Assembly (NCBI GenBank): GCA_016926235.1
Contig: JAFGOZ010000091.1
Location: 1-34,322 of the forward strand
Origin: Bacteroidales bacterium
Lineage (GTDB): Bacteria; Bacteroidota; Bacteroidia; Bacteroidales; UBA10428
Direction: 5' to 3'
DNA: 34,322 nucleotides
How positions within the stretch are numbered: position 1 is the first letter of the stretch; the number at the start of each line of letters is the position of its first letter. The notes under the pieces were generated by a model. The model worked only from the letters and a program-made list of their open reading frames with translations, had not been told where the DNA came from and did not search any database. This document shows positions 32,911-34,322 of the stretch, one piece after another. Made by a program: the position numbers and the translations under genes.

Positions 32911-34203
32911 TTGAACAACAAAGAAGGTAAACAGTTTGTATTCATTTCCCTGGTTTTCATTCTTTTATTTCTTTCTTGCAATAAGAAAGAAACCGGATTA
33001 CCTCAATTTCATTTGCAAGTTGCTACCGACAGCCTTAATTTTGGTGGTTACATTCCAGGGGAAATTGCTTATTACGATAGAACAGGCAGGATTCAATTCG
33101 ATGATGAAACTGCGAAAATAAAATACAGAGGAAATGCAAGCAGGCTTTATGAAAAGAAGTGTTTCTCGATAAAATTCAGTGAGGATAAATGTTTTGATGG
33201 CTTCCCGTGCCATGATACCTGGAAACTGAATGCAGAATATATTGACAAAACGTTTATGAGAAACAAACTTAGTTACGACCTTTTCAGACAATTTTCCCCA
33301 TATAACTATGCTCCCCATATAATTTATGCGATTGTATATTTAAATGATGACTATAGGGGAATTTACGCGCTTACCGAAAGAATAGATAAAGACCGTCTCA
33401 CCCTGATTAAGAAAGATACGAATGCCGTATTGTTCAAGGACACTCCTGTTTTTTATCCTCCCGAAGAACATGACGAACGTTATATAAACTATGTGAAATT
33501 TTACAAATGGGACCCTCGTTTTAATTGTTTTCCGCCAGATGAATTTAAGGAGTTGCTGGCCACCGCATATTTTAACCAGAAGTATCCGGATATATATAAA
33601 ATGGACAAAAGACAGGAAATCTATTATATCTCGGATTTTATATTTAACTCCAGTGATGAGGATTTTACAAATGAATCCATTTTTTGCAAATATTTCATTA
33701 TTGAAAATGTCATGGACTGGCACCTGTTAATTCTGGTTACAAACAGCCAGGATGGATTATACAAAAACTACTATCTCTATAGAAAAGGGACAGGTGAACC
33801 ATTCATGTTTACACCCTGGGATTATGACCACAGTTTTGGCCGGGATGGAGATGGCGAACCCAACCCGGACCGCATTGTCAATGAACGGAGGATAAGGCTT
33901 TTTGACAGGCTGTTGGAAACGGATGCATTCAACTACAAAAGAAGGCTTTACGACCGGTTTATGGCATTAAAAGAAAAAAACATTCTTACAACATCTCATT
34001 TGTATGAAATGATCGATGAAAATGCAGAAATACTAAAACCCTATATTGGGGAAAATGAAGCAAAGTGGCCTCCCGACAGCAACCACTACTTTATCGGCTG
34101 TACCTTCGAAAGCGAAGTAAATCTTATGAAAGACTGGATTGAAAAACGTATGGTGGATGTGGAGGAGTATTTAAAGAACCTGTCCACTAATTGCACTAAT
34201 TAG
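32911..34203 (+). CDS. CotH-kinase family lipoprotein
   Basis: The 430-residue protein has a lipoprotein signal ending LLFLSC (C23) and a CotH-kinase domain across most of its length: KIKYRGNASRLYEKKCFSIK near 69-88, WKLNAEYIDKTFMRNKLSYD near 108-127, YALTERIDKDRL near 152-163, and the probable catalytic FTPWDYDHSFGRDGDG near 302-317. CotH-type kinases are atypical protein kinases, known from spore coats and found widely in secreted Bacteroidota proteins; the substrate here is unknown. The likely start is TTG at 32911, since no ATG precedes the signal peptide in frame and a -7 box lies 29 bp upstream. Confidence 0.88.
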   Translation: MNNKEGKQFVFISLVFILLFLSCNKKETGLPQFHLQVATDSLNFGGYIPGEIAYYDRTGRIQFDDETAKIKYRGNASRLYEKKCFSIKFSEDKCFDGFPCHDTWKLNAEYIDKTFMRNKLSYDLFRQFSPYNYAPHIIYAIVYLNDDYRGIYALTERIDKDRLTLIKKDTNAVLFKDTPVFYPPEEHDERYINYVKFYKWDPRFNCFPPDEFKELLATAYFNQKYPDIYKMDKRQEIYYISDFIFNSSDEDFTNESIFCKYFIIENVMDWHLLILVTNSQDGLYKNYYLYRKGTGEPFMFTPWDYDHSFGRDGDGEPNPDRIVNERRIRLFDRLLETDAFNYKRRLYDRFMALKEKNILTTSHLYEMIDENAEILKPYIGENEAKWPPDSNHYFIGCTFESEVNLMKDWIEKRMVDVEEYLKNLSTNCTN

Positions 34204-34298
34204 CACTAAGAATAAAAATTATACTCCAAGGTGGGGACTTATACATTCAAGGCCATCTTCACCTTAGAAGGCGAATGTGCGCCGCAGGATTCTTCGGG

Positions 34299-34316
34299 TT
34301 TGGCGTAAAAGCCAAA
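34299..34316. terminator. Small perfect hairpin at the right edge
   Basis: TTTGGC-GTAAAA-GCCAAA forms a 6-bp stem followed by TTGTTC, 96 bp after the CotH stop. It may be a weak terminator or belong to a gene beyond the window. The 34204-34298 stretch before it shows no gene. Confidence 0.35.
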
Positions 34317-34322
34317 TTGTTC

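Noticed and set aside
34204..34322. Start of another gene or insertion element at the right edge
   Set aside because: Only a small hairpin and some short near-palindromes are visible; too little sequence to support a call.

Overview
The window is low-GC DNA from a member of the Bacteroidota. Four things point there: type IX secretion (T9SS) C-terminal sorting tails on several secreted proteins, -7 boxes of the TAnnTTTG type, a FISUMP-domain lipoprotein, and a PorT-like outer-membrane protein beside polysaccharide-active enzymes. Genus and species cannot be fixed from the sequence; a polysaccharide-degrading Bacteroidia-type organism fits best.

Bases 1-7217 are an integron-like gene-cassette array. 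Seven imperfect inverted repeats of about 130 bp (59-190, 713-842, 1423-1554, 4358-4489, 5266-5428, 6185-6317, 7085-7217) each follow one gene or one toxin-antitoxin pair, and all cassette genes lie on the + strand. The repeats run from (R)YYYAAC to GTTT plus a purine-rich end and have the long-arm architecture of attC sites. The cargo is a secreted protein, a small soluble protein, a membrane-anchored protein and three different type II toxin-antitoxin modules: HigBA, UPF0175/PIN and RelE-like/XRE. The last two modules, and probably the first, carry their own TAnnTTTG promoter. No integrase gene is visible, and the array runs off the left edge. A complete group II intron (about 2327-4351, minus strand, with an intact maturase and domain V) sits just outside attC4, in the orientation known for attC-targeting introns.

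Bases 7590-13634 hold a three-gene operon of exported glycosidases: GH44 endoglucanase/xyloglucanase with a T9SS tail, GH42 beta-galactosidase and GH29 alpha-fucosidase. The set fits breakdown of fucosylated xyloglucan or a similar hemicellulose. A decayed IS4-type transposase (13873-14829) and a chimeric DUF362 protein with a T9SS tail (15164-17191) follow. Bases 17389-22820 carry an MBOAT O-acyltransferase, its SGNH-like partner and a GT-C-like multi-membrane protein, probably for surface-glycan acylation or assembly.

Bases 22925-34203 hold secreted and surface proteins: a frameshifted PorT-like barrel, a T9SS beta-helix protein, a pectinesterase-like beta-helix protein, a FISUMP lipoprotein, a small membrane protein, a collapsed beta-helix gene, two tandem paralogous barrel proteins on the minus strand, and a CotH-kinase lipoprotein. 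The two paralogues were duplicated together with the sorting-tail end of the neighbouring T9SS gene, leaving an orphan tail at 31413-31535.
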